Source of the DNA: Dysgonomonas sp. UBA7710
GTDB lineage: Bacteria; Bacteroidota; Bacteroidia; Bacteroidales; Dysgonomonadaceae
DNA length: 64,000 nt
NCBI RefSeq assembly: GCF_002482385.1
Contig: NZ_DLFW01000040.1
Coordinates: forward strand, 1-64,000
Reading direction: 5' to 3'
Under the pieces are notes generated by a model. That model was not told where the DNA came from, ran no database searches, and worked only from the letters and a program-made list of their open reading frames with translations. A program made the position numbers and the translations under genes. Positions 54,701 to 64,000 of this stretch are shown piece after piece (the stretch's first letter is position 1; every line of letters begins with the position of its first letter).

Positions 54701-56185
54701 TTATTTAATGCTATTCAGTAGTTCTACTTTCCCCTCATTAATCTGCTTTAAAATCAACTCTCCGAACAGAGTGTTTTGCCAGGCAAACCAAGAACGGGTA
54801 AAGTTCTTCGGATCATCCTTGTGAAAGGATTCATGCATAAAACCAGTACCGGCATCGGTATTCATCAACATTTCTATACATGTCTTGATTTCTTCATCGT
54901 TGTGGCTGGTAAAAGCCTTCATCATAATACTCATTGGCCAAACCATATCGTAACCAATATGAGGCCCCCCAATTCCTTCTCCGGCCGTACCTTTGAAGAA
55001 ATAAGGATTGTCTTTGCTCCATACAAATTTCCGCGTATTCTGATAGATAGGATCATTAACATCCACATCTCCTAAATAAGCCAAAGACAAAAGGCTGGGA
55101 GCATTAGAGTCGTCCATCAGGTACTGGTTGCCAAATCCATCTACTTCGAAAGCATAGATGGTACCGTATTTCGGGTGATTGTAAGTTGCATATTTCTTCA
55201 AGGCTGTTTCTACTTCCTGAGCCAGGTCGCGACATTCCTGAGCCTGTGCGGGACGGTTACTTACCTCGGACAATATCTCGGCTGCTTTTCTGAGCGATGT
55301 TACAGCAAAGAAGTTGGAAGGTACCAGAAACTGGAAGGTAGTAGCATCATCAGACGGGCGAAAACAGGAGACAATCAATCCTACAGGATTTACAGGATTA
55401 CCTAATCCATCATTGTTTAAAGTATCTAACTGGCGTTCGGTTGTCCTTTGGAATTTGTAAGGCCCTACTCCATCTTTACGTTGTTGCTCTTTAAACGTTT
55501 TCAGAATATTTGTGATCGCTTGCAACCATTCTTCGTCGAATATACTGGTATCTCCTGTGGTTTTCCAATAGTGATATGCCAGACGAAGAGGATAGCAAAG
55601 AGAATCGATTTCCCATTTCCGTTCATGCAACTCCGGCTTCATATCCGTAAGGTCACTCATCCACTGGTGATCGGGATTAGGATCATGTGGATCTATAAAA
55701 GCATTGGCATAGGGATCGATTATAATACATTTGAACTGGCGGCGGATAACACCTGCAAGCATAGCCTTCAATTCAGAATCCTGATTTGCCAGTTGTACAT
55801 AAGGCCAAACCTGTGCTCCCGAGTCGCGTAACCACATCGCATGAATATCACCGGTATAGACCACTGTATCGTCCTTGCCATCTGTTTTTCGGTAACGCAC
55901 GGTTGTATCCAGCGTATTAGGAAAACAATTTTCGAACATCCAGGCCAACTTTTGGTTGGTGAGCATTTTTTTTACGCGGACAATTTCATTCTCCACCGCG
56001 TTCGACTTAAAAAAGCGGTCTTTTTGAGGAGGGCGGTTACTCTTGTATTTATTATCCACATTCAACATATTCTCAATATTCGTATTGTCTTTAGGGAGAG
56101 CCAGCGTATGCGAAGCCTGTACTTCCCCAGCCATAGAGAGTGCTGCCACTACACTGCACAATAGTGTAAGCTTTTTCTTTTTCAT
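54701..56185 (-). CDS. GH125 exo-alpha-1,6-mannosidase
   Basis: A 494-residue protein with a cleavable signal peptide (SVVAALSMAGEVQA), so probably periplasmic. The family signature DIHAMWLRDSGAQVWPY lies around residues 112-128, with RQFKCIIIDPYANAF and a late GIGGPHIGYDMVWPMSIMMKA stretch. GH125 enzymes are metal-independent inverting exo-alpha-1,6-mannosidases that clear the alpha-1,6-mannan backbone. It lies between the GH76 and GH78 genes. Confidence 0.95.
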   Translation of the reverse strand: MKKKKLTLLCSVVAALSMAGEVQASHTLALPKDNTNIENMLNVDNKYKSNRPPQKDRFFKSNAVENEIVRVKKMLTNQKLAWMFENCFPNTLDTTVRYRKTDGKDDTVVYTGDIHAMWLRDSGAQVWPYVQLANQDSELKAMLAGVIRRQFKCIIIDPYANAFIDPHDPNPDHQWMSDLTDMKPELHERKWEIDSLCYPLRLAYHYWKTTGDTSIFDEEWLQAITNILKTFKEQQRKDGVGPYKFQRTTERQLDTLNNDGLGNPVNPVGLIVSCFRPSDDATTFQFLVPSNFFAVTSLRKAAEILSEVSNRPAQAQECRDLAQEVETALKKYATYNHPKYGTIYAFEVDGFGNQYLMDDSNAPSLLSLAYLGDVDVNDPIYQNTRKFVWSKDNPYFFKGTAGEGIGGPHIGYDMVWPMSIMMKAFTSHNDEEIKTCIEMLMNTDAGTGFMHESFHKDDPKNFTRSWFAWQNTLFGELILKQINEGKVELLNSIK

Positions 56186-56218
56186 TTTGCTTGATTTGAT
56201 TAATTGCTATTAATAAAG

Positions 56219-57418
56219 TTACTTATATTTTTTCAGATTAGCCATACGCCCGTATATTTCAACCATGGCAGCCTGTGTTAGCAACCATTTTTTTGCATCT
56301 TGATTTTTGCCGCTGAAATCTGTACTAAACAAACCGTTCTCATCCCTGGCATTATTCCACGCATAGTCTAAGCTTTTGCCGAATGCCTCGATATATATTT
56401 TATTATTATCCAGATTATATAATTCAATAAATCCTCTTAACATGACTGCAGTAAACCAAACATCACCTTTCTTTATCATACGGAATTTCTCCCCGTCTTT
56501 TCCTGTGAAATCCGAAAAGAAATAGTTGTAACAGGCCTGTGCTATGTTTTGCGCTTCGACAAGATATTTTTTGTCATTTGTCAGTTTATATAATAATGCT
56601 GCCGATTGCATCATCTGCCCACTATTGTATGCGTATTTGGCTTTGCTTATTTTGCCGTCTAAACTGATATTATCAAAATATAAGTAGTCTGTATCCTGCA
56701 AATGGAGCTTAGTCCATTCATATAATTCTTTTCCCTTATGGAAATAAGCACTGTCATTTGTCGCCTGAAAAAGCTTAAATGCGTATACAGCTCCGGGAGC
56801 ATTGGAACATGTATTTTTAGACTCTTTTTTTTGTTCGCACCAGTAAATGCCTCCATTCAGTTTTTCATCCGTCCCGCTTAAAATAAATTCCCATATCAGT
56901 TTGGCTTTGTCAAGATAAGCAGTTGTTTTAGTCAACATATAAGTATCGGTGAAGTCAATCCCCAACCATACATTGTCATCATAGAAGCGGTCAGATACAG
57001 GAGCCGAATTGATATAAGAAGCATAGGCATAGGGAATTCTCTTTGTATCGAAATATTCTTCAAGCCCCGGTAATACCTGCTTCTCGAGAATTTCGCAGTA
57101 TTTGTTCTTATCTCCGGCTTCCATCATTACATTGACGGCAGAGAATGTGCCTGAATAGGGCCAAAGATACGAATATTGATTCGGTCTATTATTTTGTTCA
57201 TCCGTAGCAAGATAGGTTGCAGTATATTTATTGTCGAAAGGAAAGGTCTCGTGCAATAAATGAGTACCGGGTGCTGAATAGTTTTTATAAAGAGAGTCCA
57301 GTGTAACCCGGGCTCTCTCTAAGTTTTTATTTCCAGCACCTGCATCATTTACTCTGCCTGCACAACTTATCAGCGTGAAAACACTAAGAAATGAGAGGAG
57401 AACATAGGAAATTCGCAT
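56219..57418 (-). CDS. GH76 endo-alpha-1,6-mannanase-like lipoprotein, second copy
   Basis: A 399-residue lipoprotein (TLISC, Cys19). An (alpha/alpha)6 barrel with the paired catalytic Asp147-Asp148 in RFYDDNVWLGIDF. The DD pair and the following W are the GH76 hallmark. GGIYWCEQKK and APGAVYAFKLFQA are family-like. It is clearly diverged from the next GH76 gene, so the two may act on differently decorated or differently located mannan. Spacing in the operon is 21 bases from the upstream gene. Confidence 0.9.
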   Translation of the reverse strand: MRISYVLLSFLSVFTLISCAGRVNDAGAGNKNLERARVTLDSLYKNYSAPGTHLLHETFPFDNKYTATYLATDEQNNRPNQYSYLWPYSGTFSAVNVMMEAGDKNKYCEILEKQVLPGLEEYFDTKRIPYAYASYINSAPVSDRFYDDNVWLGIDFTDTYMLTKTTAYLDKAKLIWEFILSGTDEKLNGGIYWCEQKKESKNTCSNAPGAVYAFKLFQATNDSAYFHKGKELYEWTKLHLQDTDYLYFDNISLDGKISKAKYAYNSGQMMQSAALLYKLTNDKKYLVEAQNIAQACYNYFFSDFTGKDGEKFRMIKKGDVWFTAVMLRGFIELYNLDNNKIYIEAFGKSLDYAWNNARDENGLFSTDFSGKNQDAKKWLLTQAAMVEIYGRMANLKKYK

Positions 57419-57439
57419 AACACTAGTTTTATTATGTTT

Positions 57440-58636
57440 TTATAAAATACCTTTCTTTTCCAGCAAAGCCATAGCTTCAATTGTTGTTGCAGCACTGATT
57501 GCCGAACGGAGATCACCCCATGCCTCAGTTTCCGTAGGTGTTAACCACCAGGTATAACTAAATTTAATATCCGGAAATTTTTGAGTTCCCTTAATCCACA
57601 TGTACTCCGCATTATTTTTGAGGAATGCCACATAACGGGCCTTATCCGCCTGAGAAAGATCAGGATGCTGGATCAGAATCGTGAAATAACGCACAAATAT
57701 TCCTTTGAACAGGTTACAGTCATGACCTCCTCCATTATCTGATTGTTCGCCATAATCCCTCATTACTCCATTTGTCACATTTATATTATAAGTTATATGG
57801 TAATTGGTAATACTGAGCGCGTCGTTCCAGTACGTCTTATCGCCGGTAATATCATACAACTCCAATGCCGCTCCCAGATATGTGCCAACATCGTAAGAAT
57901 AATCGTTTCTGGTATCATTTATATTTTCAAATACCCTGCCCGAAGAAATTATTGTACGATAATATTTCATCCAATCATATATCCTCTTAGCCCATTGAAG
58001 ATCGTTTAGGCCTTCTACTACCTCATCCGGATATTTCTTATATCTACGGGCAGCGATAATAGCGGCAGGTCCATTGGCAGGAATTCCTTTACCGTCACCT
58101 TTTACATCTGAATCTTTACGCCATTGAATCCCGCCTCCATCAGTGTCTGTCCATCCTTTCGCAATCCAGTTCCATAAGTCCCTTGAAGACGCTTCGTATC
58201 TCGTATCTCCGGTTGCTTCCAATGCTCTCATATGAGCCAAGCCATGCCAACCCATATCATCATAATATTCATTCTCCCAATTATTACTATACCAGTTTTT
58301 CTGTCTTACTCCTTCATACCAATCATAAATAGCCTGCTTGTATTTATTGTCATTGGTGCGCAGATAGGCATCGACCAGAACATCCAAGCCGTGTGCTTCG
58401 GGCCAATAGTCATTCCATGCAACCTGCCCATCATAAGTATTATTGAAGCAATGACTCGTCGTATTCCAATATCTGTTTACAAACGAAGTGGTACTACTGT
58501 CTACTGCGGCAGCCCAGCTTACTGTATAGAAACCATCCTTTACCTTTATCTGCCCATCAATGTAACCATCATCATATTCAACACAGGACGAGAGAATCAA
58601 TGCTATGATAAAAGGTATTATATATATTTTTTTCAT
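57440..58636 (-). CDS. GH76 endo-alpha-1,6-mannanase lipoprotein, first copy
   Basis: A 398-residue lipoprotein (LILSSC, Cys18). The catalytic pair is Asp126-Asp127 in NEYYDDMGWHGLAH. GGGIQWRKD, YDVGTYLGAALELY and MRDYGEQSDNGGGHDCNLFKGIF complete the family pattern. It is probably exposed on the cell surface, where it cuts alpha-1,6-mannan backbones into pieces for SusCD import. It lies between the SusE-like gene and the second GH76 gene. Confidence 0.93.
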   Translation of the reverse strand: MKKIYIIPFIIALILSSCVEYDDGYIDGQIKVKDGFYTVSWAAAVDSSTTSFVNRYWNTTSHCFNNTYDGQVAWNDYWPEAHGLDVLVDAYLRTNDNKYKQAIYDWYEGVRQKNWYSNNWENEYYDDMGWHGLAHMRALEATGDTRYEASSRDLWNWIAKGWTDTDGGGIQWRKDSDVKGDGKGIPANGPAAIIAARRYKKYPDEVVEGLNDLQWAKRIYDWMKYYRTIISSGRVFENINDTRNDYSYDVGTYLGAALELYDITGDKTYWNDALSITNYHITYNINVTNGVMRDYGEQSDNGGGHDCNLFKGIFVRYFTILIQHPDLSQADKARYVAFLKNNAEYMWIKGTQKFPDIKFSYTWWLTPTETEAWGDLRSAISAATTIEAMALLEKKGIL

Positions 58637-58703
58637 AAATATAGCTTTTTATTTTTTACAAGAGCAGGCTATAGACCTGCCCTTGTTTTTGAATTCTCAA
58701 TAT

Positions 58704-59837
58704 TTAATTTTTCTGTACGGTATGTGTGTAGTTCGCCCCTCCCTGCATATAAAGGGTAACTGTTACATTTGAATTATCCATCTCTCCGGCAAATTTCCAT
58801 TTATCATCCCATTGAGTCACATTGTCCAATAATTTCACATAGTAATACGATGCAGGCGAATTAGAACTCGGACGGCTATCAGTACCATTCAATGTCCCTA
58901 TCTGTCGTGTTCCCTTATCTGTTTCCAATTGGAATTTGTACCGTTCATCCCTACCCCAGCTTTCTTGTTTAAATTCTACATTACCTGTTCCGGCCCAAAC
59001 TCCTAATCCGACATAGTTCATATCTATAATAACTTTATTATCAGGACAGAACCATACTCCCATTTTTGTTATCCGGGTCATCGTTGTTCCTTTGTTTGAG
59101 AAGTCGAGAGTTATACGGTAAATACCTTTTGCGTCCACTGTAGTAGCTTCGCCATTGTCTGCATCGGCCAATTTTCCGGCAGCATCAATGTAATATATTT
59201 CAGGTTCGCCCGAAGTTCTGTCAACGAATGTATATGTGCCCTGATTGTCCAGTTCTGTATATATTTCAAATTTACCATCACCTACATTTTGCATTAATAT
59301 AGCTTTAGATAGATCCGCTCCGTTCTCGGTAGCTTCTCCGGTAATATATACATTATCAGGAATAACTTCAAATCCTTCCAGACGTGTTACTACCAGTTTA
59401 TTTTTTTGCGGACAAACGGCTGAACTGATTCCACGCCAGGAAACAACCGACCAATAGATTGTACCTGTTTCGCCGGTCGCAATTCCGGCCGCGGAAGATG
59501 CCCTGTTTATATCAACATGCGAGATATTAGCATACAACTCCTTGCCATTGTTATCGGAGGCCAGCCTGTAAACAGGATTCTCCAAATCAGATTCTTTATA
59601 GAATACAACTTCGTATGCAACAAGTTGCCCGTCCTGGGCGTGGCTTTGAGACCACTGGAAACGGAATGATGCTCCCTGTTGAGAACTCAACTGCAGATTC
59701 TGATTGTCTACAGGTGCATATAAGTTGTCCACAGGTGTTACGTTCGGGTCATGATATTCCATATCATCACTTTTGCAGCCAACCATTACAAGTACGGCGG
59801 AAAATAAGATAAGAGCTTTATATATTATAGTTTTCAT
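58704..59837 (-). CDS. SusE/SusF-like outer-membrane glycan-binding lipoprotein
   Basis: A 377-residue lipoprotein (LVMVGC). The N-terminal SusE-type domain (about 35-150, APVDNQNLQLSSQQGASFRFQWS) is followed by two repeated beta domains with VYITGEATENGADLSKA and a C-terminal domain (YKFQLETDKGTRQIGTLNG). Such proteins sit on the cell surface and bind the target polysaccharide without cutting it. It lies between SusD and the first GH76 gene. Confidence 0.88.
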   Translation of the reverse strand: MKTIIYKALILFSAVLVMVGCKSDDMEYHDPNVTPVDNLYAPVDNQNLQLSSQQGASFRFQWSQSHAQDGQLVAYEVVFYKESDLENPVYRLASDNNGKELYANISHVDINRASSAAGIATGETGTIYWSVVSWRGISSAVCPQKNKLVVTRLEGFEVIPDNVYITGEATENGADLSKAILMQNVGDGKFEIYTELDNQGTYTFVDRTSGEPEIYYIDAAGKLADADNGEATTVDAKGIYRITLDFSNKGTTMTRITKMGVWFCPDNKVIIDMNYVGLGVWAGTGNVEFKQESWGRDERYKFQLETDKGTRQIGTLNGTDSRPSSNSPASYYYVKLLDNVTQWDDKWKFAGEMDNSNVTVTLYMQGGANYTHTVQKN

Positions 59838-59882
59838 ATTATTTTATATTTTAATATTTATTTAAATAGCTTATAACTAATA

Positions 59883-61547
59883 TTAATATCCCGGGTTATT
59901 CGGCTTAAGATTTGGATTTATATCCATTTGCGACAATGGTACAGACCATAGATAATCACGGGTATTATTAAATTTATATTCTCCTGCACGCAGATAACCA
60001 CCATCTATACTTGAGGAAGAGCCTCCAAACTTAAATCCATGAAGATATCCGCTGAGAACCTGGTCTCCTATCTTCCAACGTTTAATATCGAACCAACGCA
60101 AACCTTCGAGAGCCAGCTCGACACGCCTTTCATTCCTGATAATGTCCTGCAACTCCTGCTTACTCTTCGCAGCAGGATAATCCAGAGCAGCCGCAGTTGT
60201 ATGCCCGGCCCGTGCACGGATAGGTTTAATAGTAAGTCCCCAATCTTCCGAACTGATTTTATCTAATTCGTTACAAGCTTCAGCATACATCAATAGTACA
60301 TCAGCATAACGAAACATGATGATATTCGTACTGTTTTTCATATTCGCTCCCATGTTCCAGTCATAATACTTGCGTACATAATATCCGGTTTTGGTTTGCA
60401 GTTCCAACATTCCTTTATAAGAATCGCTTGTTCCTGAACCCAGTTTTGTTTTTATAATATTAATAGAGCCATCTTTATTCAGCCACTCATAATTATCATA
60501 CACTATTGTTCCCCACAAACGGGAATCTCTATTTACATACGGATTGTTTTCATCATAACCAGGATCTTTATCAGCACCTTTTACCGGAAGCCCGTTCATT
60601 GTCAGATAAGAGTCTACCAGTTCCTGCGTAGGATTGTCTGCAGATATTTCTGCATATTTAGTAATTGGAGCCATGCCTTTCATATCGGTCCATGTCTTTA
60701 AATCCGGAACATATGTGATATCCAGAATAACTTCTCTATTATATTCCTCTTCAGGAGTAAAAAGCCTGAAATAGCTTTGTATAGGATTTTGCGGATATTC
60801 AAACAACTTGTATTGCCCATACTTATCCTGTTCTTTTATAAGGCGTCCTGCATATAATTTTACCTTTTCGTAATTGTTTTCGTAAAGATATGCACGTGCC
60901 TGAAAAGCGCATGCGGCACCGAGGGTTATACGTCCGTTTTCAGCAGCAGGAAGATTATCGACCTTAGGCAGATAGCCTCTGTTGAGAATATCTTCAAGTT
61001 CGGTATGTATAAACTCCATTACAGTCGCCTTTGACGTACGATTTATATCATAAGAATCTTCCAAAGAAAGCTCGGAGGTAAAGAATGGTATATCACCATA
61101 GTAATTGGTCATTCTAAAGTAGATGAAAGCCCTTATAAAACGTATTTCGTCGATCATCCTGTTCTTTGCATTTTCACTTAAACCCGGTACTCGGTCTATA
61201 TTTTTGAGGAATACATGGCATGTTTTAATTCCTCCGTAAGAATCCTTCCATTCATTTTTGAACAGATCTAAAGAGGGGGTAGCCTGACCTCTGCGTATAG
61301 TGCTGGGATCACTTGAACCATAGGTATGAACCATATTATCACTAAGGAATTCATCCCGCCACATTATGCCGGCATTGTACATTTGGTTGTATGCCATATT
61401 TACTACCAGCATAGCCTTGGACTCAGATGTCCAGTATTTAGCATCCGTAAATTTGTCGCGAGGTTCTCTGTCGAGGTCTTCACAAGAAGAGAAGAGCAAA
61501 ATCCCTGCGAGTATGGTTGCGATATATAATAAATTTCTCATATTCAT
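59883..61547 (-). CDS. SusD-like lipoprotein (pair 2)
   Basis: A 554-residue lipoprotein (LLFSSC) of average SusD length. Features: FIRAFIYFRMTNYYGDIPFFT, AFQARAYLYENNYEKVKLYAG, MFRYADVLLMYAEACNELD, and RRVELALEGLRWFDIKRW. It begins eight bases after the end of the SusC gene and would act as its glycan-capturing lid. It shares little direct sequence with the SusD at 42404, so the two pairs probably take different oligosaccharides. Confidence 0.96.
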   Translation of the reverse strand: MNMRNLLYIATILAGILLFSSCEDLDREPRDKFTDAKYWTSESKAMLVVNMAYNQMYNAGIMWRDEFLSDNMVHTYGSSDPSTIRRGQATPSLDLFKNEWKDSYGGIKTCHVFLKNIDRVPGLSENAKNRMIDEIRFIRAFIYFRMTNYYGDIPFFTSELSLEDSYDINRTSKATVMEFIHTELEDILNRGYLPKVDNLPAAENGRITLGAACAFQARAYLYENNYEKVKLYAGRLIKEQDKYGQYKLFEYPQNPIQSYFRLFTPEEEYNREVILDITYVPDLKTWTDMKGMAPITKYAEISADNPTQELVDSYLTMNGLPVKGADKDPGYDENNPYVNRDSRLWGTIVYDNYEWLNKDGSINIIKTKLGSGTSDSYKGMLELQTKTGYYVRKYYDWNMGANMKNSTNIIMFRYADVLLMYAEACNELDKISSEDWGLTIKPIRARAGHTTAAALDYPAAKSKQELQDIIRNERRVELALEGLRWFDIKRWKIGDQVLSGYLHGFKFGGSSSSIDGGYLRAGEYKFNNTRDYLWSVPLSQMDINPNLKPNNPGY

Positions 61548-61555
61548 ATACTTAT

Positions 61556-64000
61556 TTAAAATTCGATGTCAATACCAAATCCGTAATATTTAAGAGTAGG
61601 ATAATTCCGTCCACTGTTTGTTCCACTTCGTCCCATGTTATTGTCATACTCTGATGATTCGGGATCAATGAACGAATTTTTTGACAGTGTGAATAAATTC
61701 TGAGCATTTACATAAGCCCTGGCTCTACCTAGTCCTATCTTTTGTACGATTTTCTTAGGAATAGTATATCCCACCTGGATATTTTTCAGACGAAGGTATT
61801 TTCCATCCAGAATAAAAATATCAGAACCACGTTTCCAGTTATTTGCAAAAGAATCGGAAGAATCGTCTGTCAAACGTGGATATTTGGCATCGGTATTTGC
61901 TGTAGACCAGGTATCGAGTTGGTGCTTATACATTACCGGATACCAGGCACCACTATGAAACGGTACATAGATATCACCGCGAAGCGCTTGCTTACGCTGG
62001 CCCACACCTTGTATCAGCATCGACAGGTCGAATCCTTTATAATCAACATTGTAGGTAAACCCAAAAGAATAGTGAGGGAAACCATCACCCAAATAAAAAC
62101 GGTCATCGTCATTTATTATACCATCGCCGTTGCGGTCAACAAATTTCAGGTCACCCGGCTGGATATTTTTTACATTATCAGGGATGGCCGAATTTTTAAT
62201 TTCATCATAGCTTTGGAAAAATCCATCCGTTTTTAATCCATAATATGCTCCTAAAGGCAAGCCTGCACGTGTAATATATCCTACATTGCTATCGACTGTC
62301 TCAATCTGCTCTTGCGGTATATCAGTAACTTTGTTTTTTGAATTTGCTATATTGAATGAAAAATTATGATTGAAACCTGCTGCACTTAATCTGTAATTCA
62401 GGGTAACTTCCCATCCGCGGTTTATCATTGACCCGATATTGACACGTTCCAATTCTGTACCATAGACACTTGGAGTTATCGGCTTATCCAGCATATCAGT
62501 TGTTTTCTGATCGAAATAATCCAGATTAACGGTCAAAGAATTTTTTAAGAATGTGAAGTCAGCTCCAATATTGAACGTTTTCACTTTTTCCCATTTCAAG
62601 TCAGGACTAGCTTCTACAAATCCGGTTCCCGATACGGCAGAGTTATTGAATCCGGCACTGTTCGTATAAGCTGTATATGTTGTAAAATACAGATAGTCCG
62701 GTATTTCCTGATTACCAAGGATACCCCATGAACCACGAATCTTGAGATCTCCTATCTTGTCACGATAAAAGTCCATAAACGATTCTTCAGATGGACGCCA
62801 ACCTAATGAGACAGAAGGGAATGTTCCCCACCGGTTATCTTTAGGGAAGCGGCTTGAGCCGTCGGTACGTACAGTTGCTTCTGCATAATATTTATCTGCA
62901 TAATTGTAATTTACACGGCCGAAAACAGATTGGATTACACGTTCGGTAGTATTGTTCACCTCTGTTCTGCTTTCATTAAATATTGTTTGCGTCTCCCCTT
63001 CTGAAATAGGTATTCCCAAGTCTATATCGGTATATTTTGTTTTTACATCTATACCCTTGTTATTCAAAAATTCCTGGGAGACTCCGGCCATTGCTGAGAG
63101 AGTATGTTTTCCAAACTGCTTATTATAATCGAGTAGAAACTGTGTATTTATAAATGTCCCTTTAAATGAATAATTTTCCGTGTCACGATCTGTATTTTCA
63201 GTTCTCGCAATTTCTGAACTATTCTGTTTATAAAGATTATATTGGAGCCTGCGTATAAAACGGGAATTAGACGTCAGGTCGAAACCGAATACTCCTCTGG
63301 CTTTAAGATTGTCGATTATCTTAAAGTCTAAACTAAGACCTAGATTCATTAAGTCGTTATTATGCTTATTATAGCCCCCCAATTCGAGTGCAGCAGCAGA
63401 ATTTGTACTAATAGAACTTTGAATATATCTTCCCGATGCATCTCTTGGTGTATTGTAATAATATTTCGGTGTACGGGCTGCATCAGCGATTTTGAAACCG
63501 GCATTCGCTTCATCCCCCTTTATATCGTTTCTTGTATACCCTAATATTACATTGAGTTTCATTCGCTTATACTCAGTCGTGAGATTGGTGCGTAAATTAT
63601 ATCTTTTGATACCATAATCGGGGCCTATGAAGTTGCTACCCTGATTGTAATATCCACCGGAAACCATATACGTTGAGTTAGTTGTTCCACCAGAAACGCT
63701 GACATTGTAGGATTGCTGAAGGGCTGTTTTGAAAATATAATCCATCATCCATTCAGCATCATCATGATCTTTCAGGTCTTGAATCTGCTGAGGGCTGTAT
63801 GCCAGGCTGTTTCCTCCGTTTGCTAATGCTACATTCATCATCGTCGCGTTCTGCCAGCCATCGAGAGGTGTATACAAAATATTAGGAGATTCGAAACCTA
63901 CCGATCCGCTAAAGCGAACTGTCGGCTTTGCATTTTTTTCTCCTTGTTTAGTTGTAATCAAAATAACACCACTAGCCGAACGTGATCCATAGATAGCTGT
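61556..64000 (-). CDS. SusC-like TonB-dependent transporter (pair 2), partial
   Basis: The C-terminal 815 or so residues of a SusC-family outer-membrane barrel; the N-terminal signal peptide, carboxypeptidase-regulatory-like domain and most of the plug lie beyond the right edge. At the edge the frame reads TAIYGSRSASGVILITTK, the usual plug segment, so the frame continues without a stop past position 64000. The C-terminus ends KYYGFGIDIEF. It is the first visible gene of the glycosidase operon. Confidence 0.95.
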   Translation of the reverse strand, partial: TAIYGSRSASGVILITTKQGEKNAKPTVRFSGSVGFESPNILYTPLDGWQNATMMNVALANGGNSLAYSPQQIQDLKDHDDAEWMMDYIFKTALQQSYNVSVSGGTTNSTYMVSGGYYNQGSNFIGPDYGIKRYNLRTNLTTEYKRMKLNVILGYTRNDIKGDEANAGFKIADAARTPKYYYNTPRDASGRYIQSSISTNSAAALELGGYNKHNNDLMNLGLSLDFKIIDNLKARGVFGFDLTSNSRFIRRLQYNLYKQNSSEIARTENTDRDTENYSFKGTFINTQFLLDYNKQFGKHTLSAMAGVSQEFLNNKGIDVKTKYTDIDLGIPISEGETQTIFNESRTEVNNTTERVIQSVFGRVNYNYADKYYAEATVRTDGSSRFPKDNRWGTFPSVSLGWRPSEESFMDFYRDKIGDLKIRGSWGILGNQEIPDYLYFTTYTAYTNSAGFNNSAVSGTGFVEASPDLKWEKVKTFNIGADFTFLKNSLTVNLDYFDQKTTDMLDKPITPSVYGTELERVNIGSMINRGWEVTLNYRLSAAGFNHNFSFNIANSKNKVTDIPQEQIETVDSNVGYITRAGLPLGAYYGLKTDGFFQSYDEIKNSAIPDNVKNIQPGDLKFVDRNGDGIINDDDRFYLGDGFPHYSFGFTYNVDYKGFDLSMLIQGVGQRKQALRGDIYVPFHSGAWYPVMYKHQLDTWSTANTDAKYPRLTDDSSDSFANNWKRGSDIFILDGKYLRLKNIQVGYTIPKKIVQKIGLGRARAYVNAQNLFTLSKNSFIDPESSEYDNNMGRSGTNSGRNYPTLKYYGFGIDIEF

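Overview
The window looks like a chromosome segment of a Bacteroidales bacterium, most likely a Dysgonomonas-like or other Porphyromonadaceae-type gut anaerobe. The reasons are two SusC/SusD pairs, a hybrid two-component regulator (HTCS), promoter-like TAnnTTTG boxes, weak Shine-Dalgarno sequences, moderate GC content, and anaerobic enzymes (class III ribonucleotide reductase, pyruvate formate-lyase). The genus is inference; no rRNA marker is present.

Layout. (1) 1-3000: a (GA)25 microsatellite and a hairpin precede a membrane sensor/LuxR-type regulator. (2) 3276-10897: a complete histidine-to-glutamate operon on the + strand (hutU, an unknown JAB-like secreted protein, ftcD, hutI, a four-helix-bundle gene, a cyclodeaminase gene, hutH). 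(3) 11230-17070: a DEDDh exonuclease, a NYN-LOTUS RNase-like protein, a lysine-2,3-aminomutase-like radical SAM protein, then a minus-strand pair of envelope proteins (Ig-like lipoprotein and DUF3108). (4) 17071-17931: an intergenic nest of dispersed palindromic repeats. (5) 17932-21956 (-): dapB, an active-looking signal peptidase I, a second signal peptidase homologue whose Ser/Lys dyad is missing, and a WbqC-like protein. (6) 22260-31792: three cobalamin riboswitches in about 4 kb, reading into a split ThrE-type exporter (-), nrdD-nrdG (+) and pflB-pflA-focA (+). (7) 31869-33209 (-): a DEAD-box helicase sharing a bidirectional terminator with focA. (8) 33351-64000 (-): a large polysaccharide utilization locus.

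The B12-linked block is the most unusual part. Cobalamin riboswitches normally switch genes off when B12 is plentiful. Here they would place a B12-independent ribonucleotide reductase, the formate-producing branch of pyruvate metabolism, and a ThrE-family exporter in one apparent regulon. Two of the riboswitches, divergently transcribed, share a 74-base segment with one mismatch in a peripheral arm. This suggests gene conversion or insertion of a repeat element into a tolerant loop.

The polysaccharide locus encodes two SusCD systems, a SusE-like protein, a DUF1735/DUF4973-like surface lipoprotein, a TIG/NHL lipoprotein, two GH76-type endo-alpha-1,6-mannanases, a GH125 exo-alpha-1,6-mannosidase, a GH92 alpha-mannosidase and a GH78 alpha-L-rhamnosidase, plus an HTCS regulator and an unassigned alpha-helical-barrel enzyme. 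GH76, GH125 and GH92 together are the signature of fungal (yeast-type) alpha-mannan breakdown. The added rhamnosidase points to a rhamnose-decorated mannan such as fungal rhamnomannan. The last gene (SusC) runs off the right edge of the window.

Two intergenic regions (17.1-17.9 kb and 40.5-41.3 kb) carry inverted copies of the same composite palindromic repeat, related in style to the sequences found inside the riboswitch arms. No tRNA, rRNA, CRISPR array, transposase or prophage gene was recognised.
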